NCBI RefSeq assembly: GCF_028640845.1
Contig: NC_080540.1
Location: 232,589,794-232,653,793 of the forward strand
From: Ahaetulla prasina
Lineage: Eukaryota > Chordata > Lepidosauria > Squamata > Colubridae
Length of the DNA stretch: 64,000 nt
Direction of reading: 5' to 3'
In this document: in pieces, positions 12,200 to 24,078 of the stretch
Layout: each line of letters starts with the position of its first letter
Numbering within the stretch: the first letter of the stretch is position 1
Translations under genes and position numbers: made by a program
The notes under the pieces: generated by a model
What the model was told of the DNA's origin: nothing
Databases searched by the model: none
The model's input: only the letters and a program-made list of their open reading frames with translations

Positions 12200-13100
12200 A
12201 TGGTTTCGAGCCATGGAAAGTGAAAGATAAAGTAAAAAAATTCACACTCCGAAATATAACAATAGCTATTTTTTTCTGCCTATCTGTTGTATGAATTCAG
12301 TGCCTTTATTTTGCATGATTTGGCCACGTATGGTATATGTTTGATCCACTGAAGTACTGATTCAGATTAAACAAAACAATTATTACTTCAAAGACTAACT
12401 TTTCAACATGATTCATCCAGGGTTGTTGAAAAAAGCCTAAATGTGTTAGATCTGGACAAACTGTTTTATTTTTTATTTAAAGTAGAAAATATATTTCTAC
12501 ATCATTAATTAATGAACTGGAAATTGTTGCAGTATAAATTTCATATATGTACTGAATAAAATGCATATGAAATTTGAAAAATAGTCTATACATCTATTTA
12601 TAATTTCTTTGACATCTTTAATTTAAGGTGAGTTTCTAAGCTAATGCATTTGTTTAGAATGTTTGACTTACAATTTTTAAAATGTGACTCCTTATTATAA
12701 ACTGTTCTAGAGGGAGCTGTTTCAACAGTTTAAATAGAAAATAAAAATTACATTTCTGAGAAGGTTACATTTTCCTTTACTTCATGATATAACTGCAAGT
12801 TTACACATCAAAATTCTGATCAATGGGAAATGGGGACACATAAACCAAAGTTCCCTGTACAGAAGACAAAGCAGAATTTATTTTACGTATTTTAGAATGC
12901 AACCTAAACGGGGCTTTCAAGTTTATTTATTGCTAACTACTATGTAACTGATATTTTTTTCTTTCTTGAACATTTTTAAATTCTACATAAAGGATTAATA
13001 CTGTCCAGTATTTCTCCAGATAATCATAGGGTCTTCGAAGAATGTAAAGGACCTGTGTGATTTACTCCTACCTATTGTTTGAACACATTTTGTACCTTAC
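11201..13100. other. AT-rich intronic DNA
   Basis: No exon or named element. Contains a (TAAA)n microsatellite at 12161-12200, which generates a Tyr/Leu/Ile-rich chance ORF on the minus strand. Confidence 0.45.
12161..12200 (+). repeat. (TAAA)n microsatellite
   Basis: Ten uninterrupted TAAA units. Confidence 0.97.
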
Positions 13101-13115
13101 TTGAATCCACTAGGG

Positions 13116-13417
13116 AAGTGATGGTGAACCTTTTAGACACCAAGTGCCCAAACTGCACATGCACGCATGCCCAAACTGAAATGCGTACATGCGCGCATGT
13201 GCAGCAGAGACCCAAAGACCAGCAGGGAGGCGGAGCATCCCAACAGCGGCAGCATGGCAAGAGGTAAGATCTTTTTCTTTTGTGAACTTCTGTTTCATCG
13301 TTTGCAGGGAAACAAGCTCACAAAAGAAACACCATGGAGATCTGACCTGAGGTGACGGCATGCATGCCAGGAGAGAGGGCTCTGGGTGCCACCTCTAGCA
13401 CACATGCCACAGGTTCG
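13116..13417. mobile_element. hAT-like MITE
   Basis: Starts AAGTGATGGTGAACCTTTT and ends GCCACAGGTTCG, partial inverted repeats (GGTGAACCT / AGGTTCG). Flanks CACTAGGG and CAGTAGGG match 7/8. The interior has alternating GCATGC/ACATGC tracts. Several short ORFs here are spurious. Confidence 0.7.
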
Positions 13418-13852
13418 CAGTAGGGCTTAACGGTACTGTATGCAACAAGCTTTAATCACTCTTATTGTGATTAAACCTGTGGTTTTCAGAATTTAAGACG
13501 TAATAATTTATTCCAACAGTAAAGTAAAATGTGATATCCTATTAGATCTTTCCCTGATAAAACAGAATATTTTTATATTGGGATTATTGGGAACCGAACC
13601 CATTGTCTTTATGAAAAATCATAGAAAAAGAACTGCAAAGAACTGTTACTGGATAGTTACTGGACTTGACGTGTTGCTAAAAGAATTATTTTGAGAATCT
13701 TTTCAAATGTTTCAAATATCGAATTAGGACACTTTGTGTTTTTATTTGTATATTTTTCTCTACTCTTCCTTGAAGATATCTTTTGGCTCAGAAATATTCC
13801 TAGTTGTCCTTGCATGTGCTCCTATTTGAGATCTCAGAGATAACATTCAAGT
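13418..13852. other. Intronic sequence, nothing recognised
   Basis: AT-rich DNA between two MITEs; no motif recognised. Confidence 0.4.
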
Positions 13853-14137
13853 GAGGGGTGAAATCCAAAAATTTTCCCTATCGATTCTGTGGGCGTGGCT
13901 TGGTGGGTGTGGCAGGGGAAGGATATTGCAAAATCTCCATTCCCACCCCACTCCAGGGGAAGGATACTGCAAAATTCCCATTCTCTCCCCACTCCTGGGG
14001 GAAGGATATTGCAAAATCTCCATTCCCACTCCACTCTGGGACCAGCCAGAGGTGGTATTTGCCGGTTCTCTGAACTACTTAAAATTTCTGCTACCGGTTC
14101 TCTAGAACCTGTTAGAACCTGCTGGATTTCACCCATT
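13853..14137. mobile_element. hAT-like MITE with 42-bp tandem repeats
   Basis: Ends are inverted: AGGGGTGAAATCCA and TGGATTTCACCCATT. The interior has three tandem units starting GGGGAAGGATA(T/C)TGCAAAA at 13915, 13956 and 13998 and ending near 14039. It is related in sequence to the element at 42332-42742 (GTGGGCGTGGCTTGG, CCGGTTCTCTGAACTAC). Target duplication unclear. Overlapping ORFs on both strands follow from the repeat. Confidence 0.75.
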
Positions 14138-14316
14138 TCAAGCCTAGGGAATGGGAAGGCTACTCGTAAATCTTTATATTTTCCTAAATGTGTAATGGTT
14201 TGATTTCGAGGTATCTTTCAGATCAACATTATGGTGAAGCATCCAGACTTCCAATTCTTTTCAGCTTCATTTTCTTTATCCTTTCTCATCCTTCAGGAAA
14301 TAAATAGTAGGAAGTA

Positions 14317-14594
14317 CAGTAGAACCTCTGGTCACAACCATAATTTGTTCCATAACTTTGGTTGCAACCAGATTTGGTCGTGATCTGAACCTAACCAAAA
14401 TTAATGGAGCGGCCACACGAGGTCCCTGTTGTTTGGCGTTTACAAAAAATGGCATGGAAGGGGAAATTGGCCATGCCTGTGTTTGATCGCCACCCGAGTA
14501 TGTGTTCATGACCAGATTCAAAAAATTTGTGAATTTTTTGGTTGGAACCCGATTTGGTCATGGTCAGAAGCATTTGTGACTACAGGTTCTTCTG
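14317..14594. mobile_element. Tc1/mariner (pogo/Tigger-like) MITE
   Basis: Bounded by CAGTAGAACCTCTGGTCAC and GTGACTACAGGTTCTTCTG, imperfect inverted repeats, with TA on both sides (14315-14316 and 14595-14596), the expected target for this superfamily. No transposase remains. Confidence 0.75.
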
Positions 14595-14700
14595 TACATA
14601 TAATTTGAAAGAGAAGTACATTTATGTAGTACTGGATCTTTTTTGTACAGATTTAGACTATTCCAAAACATACTTAAGTCAATACATTCTTGATATAACC

Positions 14701-15335
14701 TGTTGTGTCTTGTCCGCTCTCACCGCAGCCGGGGTCTGCTTATCTGCTCCCGAACACGGAGGAATGTATGCCTCCTGGCCCCAGTCCTGGCTCCATGCCC
14801 AGACAAGCTGCAGAGGAGGGGGCCCCTCCCGGTCCCAGCCCTGGCTCCATGCCCAAGCAGGCTGCAGAGGAGGGAGCATCCCCCAGCCCCAGCCCTGGCT
14901 CCATGCCCAGGCAAACGGAGCAGCTAGACCCCTCCCCCTCCTCCACAGCATGTGAGCCTGAGGAAAGTTTACTTCCAACATCTGATTGGAGTGACCCTCG
15001 CATCAGAAGACTGGATAGGCGGAGGCAACGGAAGGGAGGGGCAGGCCTTAATGAGTGCTGAGTCATGGAGCCACACCCCATGGCCTATATAAAGGATCTG
15101 CTTTCTGGCAGTCTCTGAGTCAGGCAAAGTCGAACTTATCTTGCTGAAGTCACTTTCTGGTCTCCTGCCTGCTCTGAGGACTTTGCTAGGACTTTGGGCA
15201 GAGCTGCAGAGGCAAGCCTGATTCAGATTTCCCTGACCCGGCCGTCAGCGGAGGAGTGGGACACGAAATAACCCAAAGAAATGCTCAGCCACCCTAGATC
15301 AAAATACTTTTTGTGTTTGTTTATATATATATATG
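14701..15335 (+). mobile_element. LTR of a retroelement, 3' end uncertain
   Basis: Begins TGTTGTG like the solo LTR at 38400-39034. It is GC-rich, has three 54-bp tandem units (each with CTGGCTCCATGCCCA, at 14787, 14841 and 14895), then an Arg-rich coding-like stretch (R-I-R-R-L-D-R-R-R-Q-R-K), CCACACCCCATGG and a clear TATA box (CTATATAAAGG at 15087). These resemble the order of parts in the other LTR. No polyadenylation signal or terminal CA is obvious before the SINE at 15336, so the LTR may be truncated. The 118-codon plus-strand frame 14705-15061 starts with GTG and is probably not a host gene. Confidence 0.7.
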
Positions 15336-15691
15336 GTAAGGTAAAAGTTCCCCTCGCACATACGTGCTAGTCGTTGCCGACTCTAGGGGGTGGTGCTCAT
15401 CTCCATTTCAAAGCCGAAGAGCTAGCACTGTCCGAAGACATCTCCGTGGTCATGTGGCCGGCATGACTCAATGCCAAAGGCGCACGGAACCCTGTTACCT
15501 TCCCACCAAAGGTGGTCCCTATTTTTTCTACTTGCATTTTTACGTGCTTTCGAAACTGCTAGGTTGGCAGAAGTTGGGACAAGTAACGGGAGCTCACCCC
15601 GTTACATGGCAGCACTAGGGATTTGAACTGCTGAGCTGCCAACCTTTCGATCGACAAGCTCAATGTCCTAGCCCCTGAGCCACCGCGTTCC
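15336..15691 (-). mobile_element. Sauria-type SINE
   Basis: Reverse orientation copy: tail first (AAGGTAAAAGTTCCCCTCGC, CACATACGTGCTAGTCGTTG), then body, then the tRNA-like head at the right (B box complement near 15620, GAGCCACCGCG at 15681). Inserted just right of LTR-derived sequence. Confidence 0.93.
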
Positions 15692-16300
15692 TTTTATATA
15701 TTCTGCCTTTTAATAGGTGAGTACACAAGCCACCTAATAAAGTATAGAAACCAAAAAGCAGATACAAAAAGTTAAAAACACAAGTCAAAATTAACATTAT
15801 AATAGGTACTAACATATTTTAATAATTAAAGCCTGGGAAAGAGAGGAGTCTTGACAGATTTCCTAAATACTGAGGGAGTTAAAGCCAAATTCAACTCACA
15901 GAGCAGGGCGTTCTATTAGCTGGGAGCAAAGCAGGCTCTCTGATGTGCCAAAAAGTCAGGCATCGGTATAAGAGACATATTCTAAAAGCTTCTCTGGCAA
16001 ATAAGAACATCCGCACAGCTTTGCAATCCCTTAGATCAAAGTTTTCAAAGTTATGGCCCATGTGCAGATTCCACATGATTTTCTGTGGCAATAGTATTTT
16101 GCCAGTAGGCATAATGCCTAGTAAGCCAGGATATTGAGTGCAACACTGGAAAAAGTATCAGTGGCCTGGCAGCTCATTGGTGAACCTGATAAGTCTTCCA
16201 TAGGTGTGATCTTGAAGTTTCTCATTCTGAGGAGTCCCTCATTCTGGGAACCTTCACCCATTCTCACATTCCATGGCAGATACTGTTTCTGATGCAGCAT
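15692..16300 (-). mobile_element. Probable old CR1 3' region
   Basis: The left edge has a tail-like TATATTCTGCCTTTTAATAGG, followed by an A-rich stretch, then AGGAGTCTTGACAGATTTCC ... CAGAGCAGGGCGTTC. This matches in order, though weakly, the 3' ORF end of clear CR1 copies. No intact frame. Confidence 0.45.
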
Positions 16301-18100
16301 TTTGACAGAGATAGCAAAGAGTTGAGAATGGGCCAGGGGAGATATTCTGGAAGCACTAGTTGCCCAAAGTGAGAAGGAAGCTTGGATGCCACTTGAGCAG
16401 AGTCTGCTATAATGAATGACTCAATGATTTATGCTGTAATCTGGTAGTCTTTTGGTCCCAAAGAGGCACTGTAGTTTTGCTCCAGTATTTGTCTGCCCAT
16501 AGTTTAAATTAGTTTATTAGGTGCTTGAATGCTTACCATGTTTATTTGATCATGGATAATGGCATTTTAATTTCTTTGTTATTCTTTGTTATTTCGTTGT
16601 AACTTACCCTAAATCTATCATGATGGGTTAGAAACATTCTACAATAAATAGATTATAATTATAAAATAGATTTATAATTAATAAACCAAACATTGATGTT
16701 CTAATTAAGTTTTGCTGCTATAAATAACCAAAATAAAATTGCTTTTTTGTAATCTGATTTGCAATGTTTACCATTGTTATTTTTAACTTAATACATCTAT
16801 GATCAATAGCATACCATGATAATCTTCATTTTCTTCATTTGTTTTACTTTCTAAACACTTTTGTATCAATGTATAAAATAGTATTGTGCTCTTGACCTAA
16901 TGACCTTGTTGTTGCTCTTGCCCTCTGGAATATCTTGGCCCCAACCCTCCTATCCTTTCATAAGGGCCCACCCCATAATTAATTAATTAATTAATTAATT
17001 AATTAATTAATTAATTAATGTTTTGCATGAGCACAATAAGATTTTCCTGGAATTTGCTCTCTGTTTAATGAAGCACATACTGACAGCACTGAATGATCCT
17101 AAACATTATTTTGGTAGAACGTGAAATTAAGAATATCGTACAATTGTTTTCATACTCTATTATATCTCTTTTCTTTGGTATTGGTATGTAGATTGATCTC
17201 TTCCAATCTGTTGGCCATTGTGTTATTGTTCAGATTTGCTGGCATAGCCTGGTTGGAACATTTACTGATTCATCTTCTGTTGTTTGCCATATTTCTATGG
17301 ATAATTCTATAAAATTCTGTAACTTTCCAAAATGGTAATGACCAGAATTAGAAAGCTTCATCTTCTAATACTAGAGGTTCTTCTAAGTAGGAAAAATCTT
17401 CTGAAGTATCTTGGATGTTGATATTTCTATAGTATATAATTTCAGGACACCTTCCCCATTGTTATTTCTTTTATGTAATTAAGGTATGAATAGTACTAAT
17501 CAGTTTAGGAAGAGCCACAACCTATGCTGAACCCTTAATGGTACAAAGACATCAAACCCTGTGTCAACCAAATTCAAACCCTGTGTCAACCAAATTCCAG
17601 GAATATTTCCAGATATGCTGTTGAGGGGGAATGCAACCCCATCCTAAACATTTCAGTTTCTCAATCCATTTTTCTGGTTATCACTAGCATAACTTCCAAA
17701 CCTTATAAAAACTAATTTTACAACATCTACTGCTCCCATAACTCTTCATGATTAACATCACTCCAGCAGGTAATTTGATTAGAGCCCAACAATATGATTA
17801 TATGATGATTTTGGCAATAAAAAGAGGAGTTGATTGCCTTCCTCTATCTTTTTTCCATTTTGTCATCCCATAAATTCTTATTCCTGGAATGGTTTTCATT
17901 CTATACATTTAATATTGGCTCTGGCTTAAATAAAAATTGACTGATTGATCGTTCTCCTAATCATTCCCACTGTCTTTTTCTGGAATGTTTCAGGTTTAGC
18001 AATTTTTAATATAGAATAATGGCATTGAGAAACCAAACCTTTTTAAATGAAACTCAAGTGAGATAAAGTAAATTCATAAAAAATTGTTTGATCTTTTAAT
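16301..18100. other. AT-rich intronic DNA
   Basis: No exon recognised; one (AATT)n microsatellite at 16977-17019 and a short tandem duplication CAAACCCTGTGTCAACCAAATT at 17554-17597. Confidence 0.45.
16977..17019 (+). repeat. (AATT)n microsatellite
   Basis: About 43 bp of uninterrupted AATT, self-complementary. Confidence 0.97.
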
Positions 18101-18465
18101 AGTAAGGTAAAGGTAAAGGTTCCCCTTGCACATACGTGCTAGTCATTGCCGACTCTAGGGGACGGTGCTCATCTCCGTTTCAAAGTCGAAGAGCCAGCAC
18201 TGTCCAAAGACGTCTCCGTGGTCATGTGGCCAGCATGACTCAACGCCAAAGGCGCACGGAATGCTGTTACCTTCCCACCAAGGTGGTCCCTATTTTTTCT
18301 ACTTGCATTTTTACGTGCTTTCGAAACTGCTAGGCTGGCAGAAGCTGGGACAAGTAACGGGAGCTCACCCCGTTACACGGCAGCACTAGGGATTTGAACC
18401 GCTGAGCTGCCGACCTTTCGATCAACAAACTCAACGTCCTAGCCCCTGAGCCACCGCGCCCCCAT
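18101..18465 (-). mobile_element. Sauria-type SINE
   Basis: Tail AAGGTAAAGGTAAAGGTTCC at the left, head with GAGCCACCGCGCC at the right. TCTTTTAAT flanks both sides (18092-18100 and 18466-18474) as target duplication. It ends about 300 bp before the PCSK5 exon at 18773. Confidence 0.94.
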
Positions 18466-18772
18466 TCTTTTAATGGTAGATCTTGTTATTTAGGTATTCT
18501 ATCTTCACTCTTTTTATTTTATTTCATTTCCTTTATGTTTTATCATGTATAGGTAATAAACAAGCATCAAAAACAAATATTCTTGAGAAGCATTTTTGCA
18601 GAATGTTTTAAGTTGCTATGATAATTATCCAGAACTATTTTTTAAAATATGTCAAATAAACTAGCGATACCTATCTTCAGATGCTGTTTATATTCAGCAT
18701 TGTACTAACTATTCACTGTGTTTTTAAATATACAAGATATTGTTTTGATATGGGTTTTTTTGTTTTTAACAG

Positions 18773-18886
18773 GTAGAATGGATAGAACAGCAAATTGTAA
18801 AAATAAGAAGAAAGAGAGATTACAAACCTGGTATCATCCAATCCATGTATTTTAATGATCCTAAATGGCAAAGTATGTGGTACATG
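18773..18886 (+). CDS. PCSK5: PCSK5 exon: prodomain end and autocleavage site
   Basis: This 114-bp exon (38 codons, phase 0 at both ends) begins V-E-W-I-E-Q-Q and ends K-W-Q-S-M-W-Y-M. It is preceded by a T-rich tract and AG (18771-18772) and followed by GTAAGT. It covers the last prodomain residues, the R-R-K-R/D site (RRKR at 18806-18817) where the zymogen cuts itself in the secretory pathway, and the N-terminus of the mature protease with the family segment Y-F-N-D-P. The match is closest to PCSK5: VEWI at the start, KRD-Y after cleavage, and S-M-W-Y-M-H-C-S-D across the junction. PCSK6 and furin differ at these places. The cleavage motif differs slightly from the mammalian K-R-T-K-R but keeps Arg at P1 and P4 and Lys at P2. 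Earlier exons were not found in the 18.7 kb upstream. Confidence 0.95.
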
Positions 18887-21816
18887 GTAAGTCATATAGG
18901 CTAATATTTGCACAGAAATCTGTCATATTAAACATACCTGTCTTCATGCAACTTGTTTAGTAATAGTAATAAGTATTTGAAACCAAAACATTTGATGTTG
19001 CCAAAGTGAAATGTACTCTTATAGTCCTGTAAATAAAATGTTATCATGGTAATTGCATTTTGAATATCTATTTAATATTTCTAACCAAAATTGCTTTTAT
19101 TTGTTATAATACATTTAAGTACTGCTTATCTCAAAAAGGAATATACTTAATTTATCAAGCGTTTTTCTATAGTAAATCTGGCAGCTAAGGACCAAAACTG
19201 AATTTGTTTTTTATATTACAATACTTTTACATCCTGTGATATATGGGTAATGAAGTTAAATTAAATATTAAAGATTGTTATGTAATTTTTACAATTTCCT
19301 CAAAAATGTCTAAATCAAATGAGCAACAAAATGTGCATTATATTTAATTAATAGATTATACTAGATCAGGGTTGTTGTTTTTCTTTCCAAAATTATGTGT
19401 GATTTGGGGGAATTGGATGAGCTTACACTTGCTGATTAGATTAAAAGAGGCTGATGACAAAAAATAGAATAAGGTGCAAGCAGAAGTATTTTTATCACTT
19501 CTTCCAGACATCAATTCAGTCCTCTTTCTCTTCTGAATGATTTGTACATTTCATGTCCTCAATATATGAGAGTAGTCTACAGTATAGTTGCCTAGTTGTA
19601 ACTAGACTTAATCACCATGTTATTTTCTAAATCTTATCTGTCTCTTCTTATGTGCAAGCAACCAGCCTCAGAAGAACTTCTTTATAAAAGTTATTCTCTT
19701 AATCATTTCCTTTTCCATTCTTTAACACTATCTGCTGTCCAACAATTGTTACTCCATCCTGATTTTCTTCATTTCGAGGGGAGAAGGAGTACTGGAAGGG
19801 AAATTGGGGAATGCCCATATCTACTTTATGCTTATGTGCCTGGTGATGGCTTGTGTGTGAAGAATGGAAGATATATGAACATGTGGATCAATTAATTTTG
19901 TAAATGGGATGTCTTATTTTACAGAGAGTTAATTGTATTTAGTAGTTACTGATTCAATGTATTAAAAAATATCTTTTATCTTGGCCTAAACTTATTTTGG
20001 AAAGTGGTTTATGCTGGTTTACAGGCATACATTCACACATGCACACACACATACACACTGACAAATTTATATGAATGTTGCACTTATTAAGTAGGGGTCA
20101 GTAGTCTCCAGACTGGTTTCAGCTACAGTTGACAACCCTAGGTTGACAGGATGAGGAAGCTGGGAATTATATAGGATTTTTGGGGGGTCCATTCTTTCAT
20201 TTTGCAGATATAATCTTAAACTCAATGACATTCTTTTGAATACAAGTATCACCATTTGATTATAACTTTGCAGATGAATTAAGAAAGTTTCTCAAACAAA
20301 CAAATCTAAATCTGAGATTTATTTGGTCCAGCACTGTTTGATTAGTTCTTGCAGTTTATGTTATTTTTATCAACTATCTCTAAATCCCTAATTTGGAATA
20401 TTGCTTGGATGCAAAAAGGGATTGGAAGAAGGGGAGCAAAAAAACAACAACACAAAAAACCAAAAACACCCTGTGCTAATAAGAGAGAAGTTATATTTTT
20501 AAGTGTGGAACCTAATCCTGGTTTGAAGTTATAGCATGTTCTAACTTGGATAGCACTGTTTTTGAAAAATAAAACATGTCACTTGAGGGATGTTTTGATA
20601 TTTAGTGATGGATAATAGGCAACAATGGCAACTAAAAGTTTCATTGCACATACATGTCTTCATGAAGGTATGATGTGCCTTCATGTGGTTCTCCAGCTGT
20701 TTACTTCTGTGGGAAACTGGAATAAAGTCAAATCACTTTTTTGCATGTTGTTCCACAATATTCTTTACATTCATAACCGGTTCAGTTATGACTTCTATAT
20801 CTGCTCTATAAGAATTTCTTTCTAATTTCTGTACCTTCCAATTTTCTTGCATTGTTTTTGTTCTTTTGTCTTGATATTTTTAAGTTCCAACATCTTTAGC
20901 GCCTTTTTATATATAAAAATAAAACTATTGGGAAGAACGGAAACCAAATAACAAATAAAAAGCAGTGGTTATTCTTGCATCTTTGAATGAACAATAATTA
21001 AATATCCTTGAAAGAAGTAATACTTATTCCATAACAAAAGGCTTTTGTGGATAAATATAAGTAATAAAATATGAAAGTGTATCTTTTTTAATTAGATTAA
21101 TGAATAACTTGGCAATGATGATAAACTATTACCCTTAACCCCAGAATAGCTCTACTTTTACTGTTGAATTCGGATTTTTAAAAATTCACACTTTCAAATT
21201 CTTTTCTCTTTGTAATTAGATCCTTTATGCTACCTTTATGTTTTTTCTGCCATCCAATGACCTGAAATGCTTAAAAACTTTGAAAATTATCATTATTAGA
21301 GTTTTATCTAATTTTATCTAAATGATTAACCTCATTGGTTATTAAACCAATGAGCTTAATCATTTTCTTGTTCTGATATCATGTATCATGTACAAATATC
21401 ATGTAGCTATATCATACTTTTTCTTTTTCTTTTTAAACAAATCTTATTCATTTGAATATTTTTAGGATCAAACACAAAAGAAGTTTCTCATTCAAATGAA
21501 GAAATTTTTAAGAGGGTTTTGAATGCAAGTTTATGTGGATACTGCATACAAATAGACATGGCATTTTGCAATCCTAATATTTCCTTCCTTCGTTTATAAC
21601 CTGCTTTAGTTCTAACAAAATCTGACAACTAAATCAGGTTAAAAGTTGCATCCACATAATTAAAGTAATACAATTAAAAACCAACATCTTTATACATTTT
21701 CTTGAGGAAGCAATAGATAGCCAGATGTCATCAGCCTATGATCCTAGCCACTATTACTATCATATTATATAACATGGAATGAGCCCCTGAAGCATTCTAC
21801 ACTGGATTTTCTAGGG
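18887..21816. other. PCSK5: PCSK5 intron, AT-rich
   Basis: Starts at the GTAAGT donor. No further exon, repeat family or RNA gene recognised. A short CA-rich tract lies near 20036-20058. Confidence 0.5.
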
Positions 21817-22063
21817 CAGGGGTCAGCAACCCATGGCTCTGGAGCCTCATGTGGCTCTTTCATCCCTGCTGCGGCTCCCTGTCACCAGTCGGCTCCACAA
21901 TTGATAGGGCTTTCGATTAGGACAGGTAGATGAAAAAGGACGCTGCACTAGGAGGAGACTCTATGGTAGGGGAATCGGACTTCCGGTCGGCTCTAGAATT
22001 GGATGGGGGGCCTCCGGTTAGGACCTTTGTGGCTCTTTGAGAGTTTAAGGTTGACGACCTCTG
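21817..22063. mobile_element. hAT MITE (CAGGGGTCAGCAACC)
   Basis: Ends CAGGGGTCAGCAACC and GGTTGACGACCTCTG are inverted repeats. Flanks TTCTAGGG / TCCTAGGG match 7/8, consistent with an 8-bp hAT target duplication. Interior has repeated TGTGGCTCTTT motifs and no ORF. Confidence 0.88.
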
Positions 22064-22082
22064 TCCTAGGGGATTTTTTTTT

Positions 22083-22330
22083 TTGTTTACATTTATATCT
22101 TGCCCTTCTCCGAAGACTCAGGGCGGCTTACAGTGTATAAGGCAATAGTCTCATTCTATTTGTATATTTTTACAAAGTCAACTTATTGCCCCCCCAACAA
22201 TCTGGGTCCTCATTTTACCTACCTTATAAAGGATGGAAGGCTGAGTCAACCTTGGGCCGGGCTTGAACCTGCAGTAATTGCAGGCTGCTGTGTTCTAATA
22301 ACAGGCTTCTTACAGCCTGAGCTATCACGG
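22083..22330 (-). mobile_element. tRNA-derived SINE with CR1-like tail
   Basis: On the minus strand a tRNA-like head (GATAGCTCAGGCTG; B box GGTTCAAGCCC) leads to a core with AAGGTTGACTCAGCCTTCC and AAAATGAGGACCCAGATTG, then a tail CCGCCCTGAGTCTTC..GAAGGGCG. The tail matches the 3' end of the CR1 at 8106-8160, indicating CR1-driven mobility. Core shared with the SINE at 41432. Confidence 0.85.
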
Positions 22331-22560
22331 ATTGAGTGTTGAAAACCCACTGATTAGAACCACCTACTACAATAAAAGTAGAACCATTATAAGACAAATG
22401 TTCCCATCTTCAAATCCCTTCAGATGACTCCAGAGATATTCCATTATCCATAAATTGAACACTTCCAATAGGTCCTGGGATACACTCATCTTAACTGGGT
22501 CCTGATGAAAGTCATTGACCAGAGTGACCAATGCCATTTCTGTCCCATAACCAGGAAAAG
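22331..22560 (-). mobile_element. CR1 fragment (reverse transcriptase region)
   Basis: GACCAGAGTGACCAATGCCATTTCTGTCCCATAACCAGG aligns by eye with the CR1 copy at 9482-9520 (CAACGTGACCAAAGCCGTCT...). Decayed. Confidence 0.5.
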
Positions 22561-22960
22561 ATGAAAAAGATCCAGAAACTTTATTTCTAGTGTAGATAAT
22601 TTACAATTACAATTATAGCTACACTAACTAGGAAGAGAAGTTGGAAACAAGGTAAACATTATCAAAAAGAACTTGGGCAGAAAGGACTTTAAAACAGCTT
22701 TGCAGAACTCTCAGATGTGGTTGCCCAAAGCCCGCCTCACACCAAACCATCCGAAGAAGCCAGGAAGCACATGGCTTGATCTTATAGAGGGAAGAATTCA
22801 GCTTGTCGTCTTATTCAGTTTTCACAAAGTCAGAATAATCTAAATTAGAACATAAGAAGCCAATTCTATTACTCTGGCTGCTATCCAACCCAGAATGAAT
22901 ATAAGCAAATTTATTTGTTGTGCTATAGACATTTTATCATTTCCATTTTTCCACTTAAAA
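22561..22960. other. Intronic sequence, unassigned
   Basis: Moderate GC in 22680-22780 (CCCGCCTCACACCAAACC). No family or coding signal recognised. Confidence 0.35.
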
Positions 22961-23116
22961 CAAGGATGTCCAAACTTGGCCCCTTGAAAAGTGGTGGACT
23001 TCAACTCCCAGAATTCCTCAGCCAGCAACTTGCTCATGTTTATAGCTCATGCTGGCTAGGGAATTCTGGGAGTTGAAGTCCACCACTCTTCAAGGGGCCA
23101 AGTTTGGACATCCCTG
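22961..23116. mobile_element. Palindromic hAT MITE
   Basis: Inverted arms CAAGGATGTCCAAACTTGGC / GCCAAGTTTGGACATCCCTG and internal ACTTCAACTCCCAGAATTCC / its complement. Flanks ACTTAAAA / ACATAAAA match 7/8. Confidence 0.9.
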
Positions 23117-24004
23117 ACATAAAAGATCTCAGTCCTGCTAAACAGTGCTTTTGAACAGGAATGCACAGATGCAATCTGCTTTTTCCTGATCTTTAGACAT
23201 GAGCTCTTAACAGTCATCAGTTGTTTCTTTTTTCTTTTTCTGCCTTTGGTTCTTTTAAATTGCTTCATATCTCTCCACTGCTCAGTAAACCAAAGAGCTG
23301 CATTGGATTTCCTGGCATATGTTTTGCGGCAGCAATGCAATTCCCTCCCTCCCACCTCTGTATTTCCCTGGAATTTTAAGAACATAGTGCTCTTTTCAGG
23401 GACATCTCAGTGAAAACTGTATTAACTCCCAGATTGGTTCCATGGAGCTCTACAACCCTACGTCCTTGTCCTTATTCTCATCCTCTTCCCGATTTTTCAT
23501 AATCTCCATTTTCATCATGTACTTTGCAACCCATCTGCTGCCTGCAGTCTCCCACTTTTGTTTTCTCATTGTCCCTTTTACTTTTGCAGTCTCTTCATTT
23601 TTAATCTTTCCATTTCCTCTGTACAACTAACAAAATATCCCCAAAGCAAAAGCTTGTACTAACATGCTAAAACTAATCCTGGATCTAGCAGACTAATTAG
23701 GAATTATTTCTTCATCTCTCATATGCCTAGAGTAATGGAAAGGGAAAAGGGGACAGTAAAGGATAGAGTTTATGCCTAATCTCCATAAATCATGGCATAG
23801 GATCAGTAAAAAAAGATATCTGCATCTAGTCACTGGTTGTTCACCCATCATATTAGGGTATCATATGCTAGCTCAGTTTTGATTTAATATGATATTCCAA
23901 CTGATTTGTAACCAATGATTACCTTATTAATCATCTTTTTAAACTGCTTTTCACTTGAAAATATTGAAGTATCTTAGAATGATACAACAAAATATAGTAA
24001 AACT
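23117..24004. other. Intronic sequence, nothing recognised
   Basis: No repeat or coding signal recognised. ORFs here are short and have no motif. Confidence 0.4.
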
Positions 24005-24078
24005 ACTACATGTTCTACATCGGGCTACCCCTAAAGAGCATTCGGAAACTTCAGCTGGTGCAGAACATGGCTTCACGG
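24005..24078 (+). mobile_element. CR1 fragment
   Basis: Plus-strand reading G-L-P-L-K-S-I-R-K-L-Q-L-V-Q-N-M-A matches the CR1 motif [15 protein letters not shown]. It is cut at the right by the MITE at 24079. Confidence 0.7.

Noticed and set aside
13834..14203. ORFs with repeated tryptophan/serine motifs on both strands
   Set aside because: They arise from three 42-bp tandem units inside a hAT-like MITE.
14542..15081. Overlapping ORFs in four frames as a novel gene
   Set aside because: They sit in an LTR with tandem repeats and a TATA box; no splice sites or host homology. The possible LTR-encoded frame is kept as a finding only.
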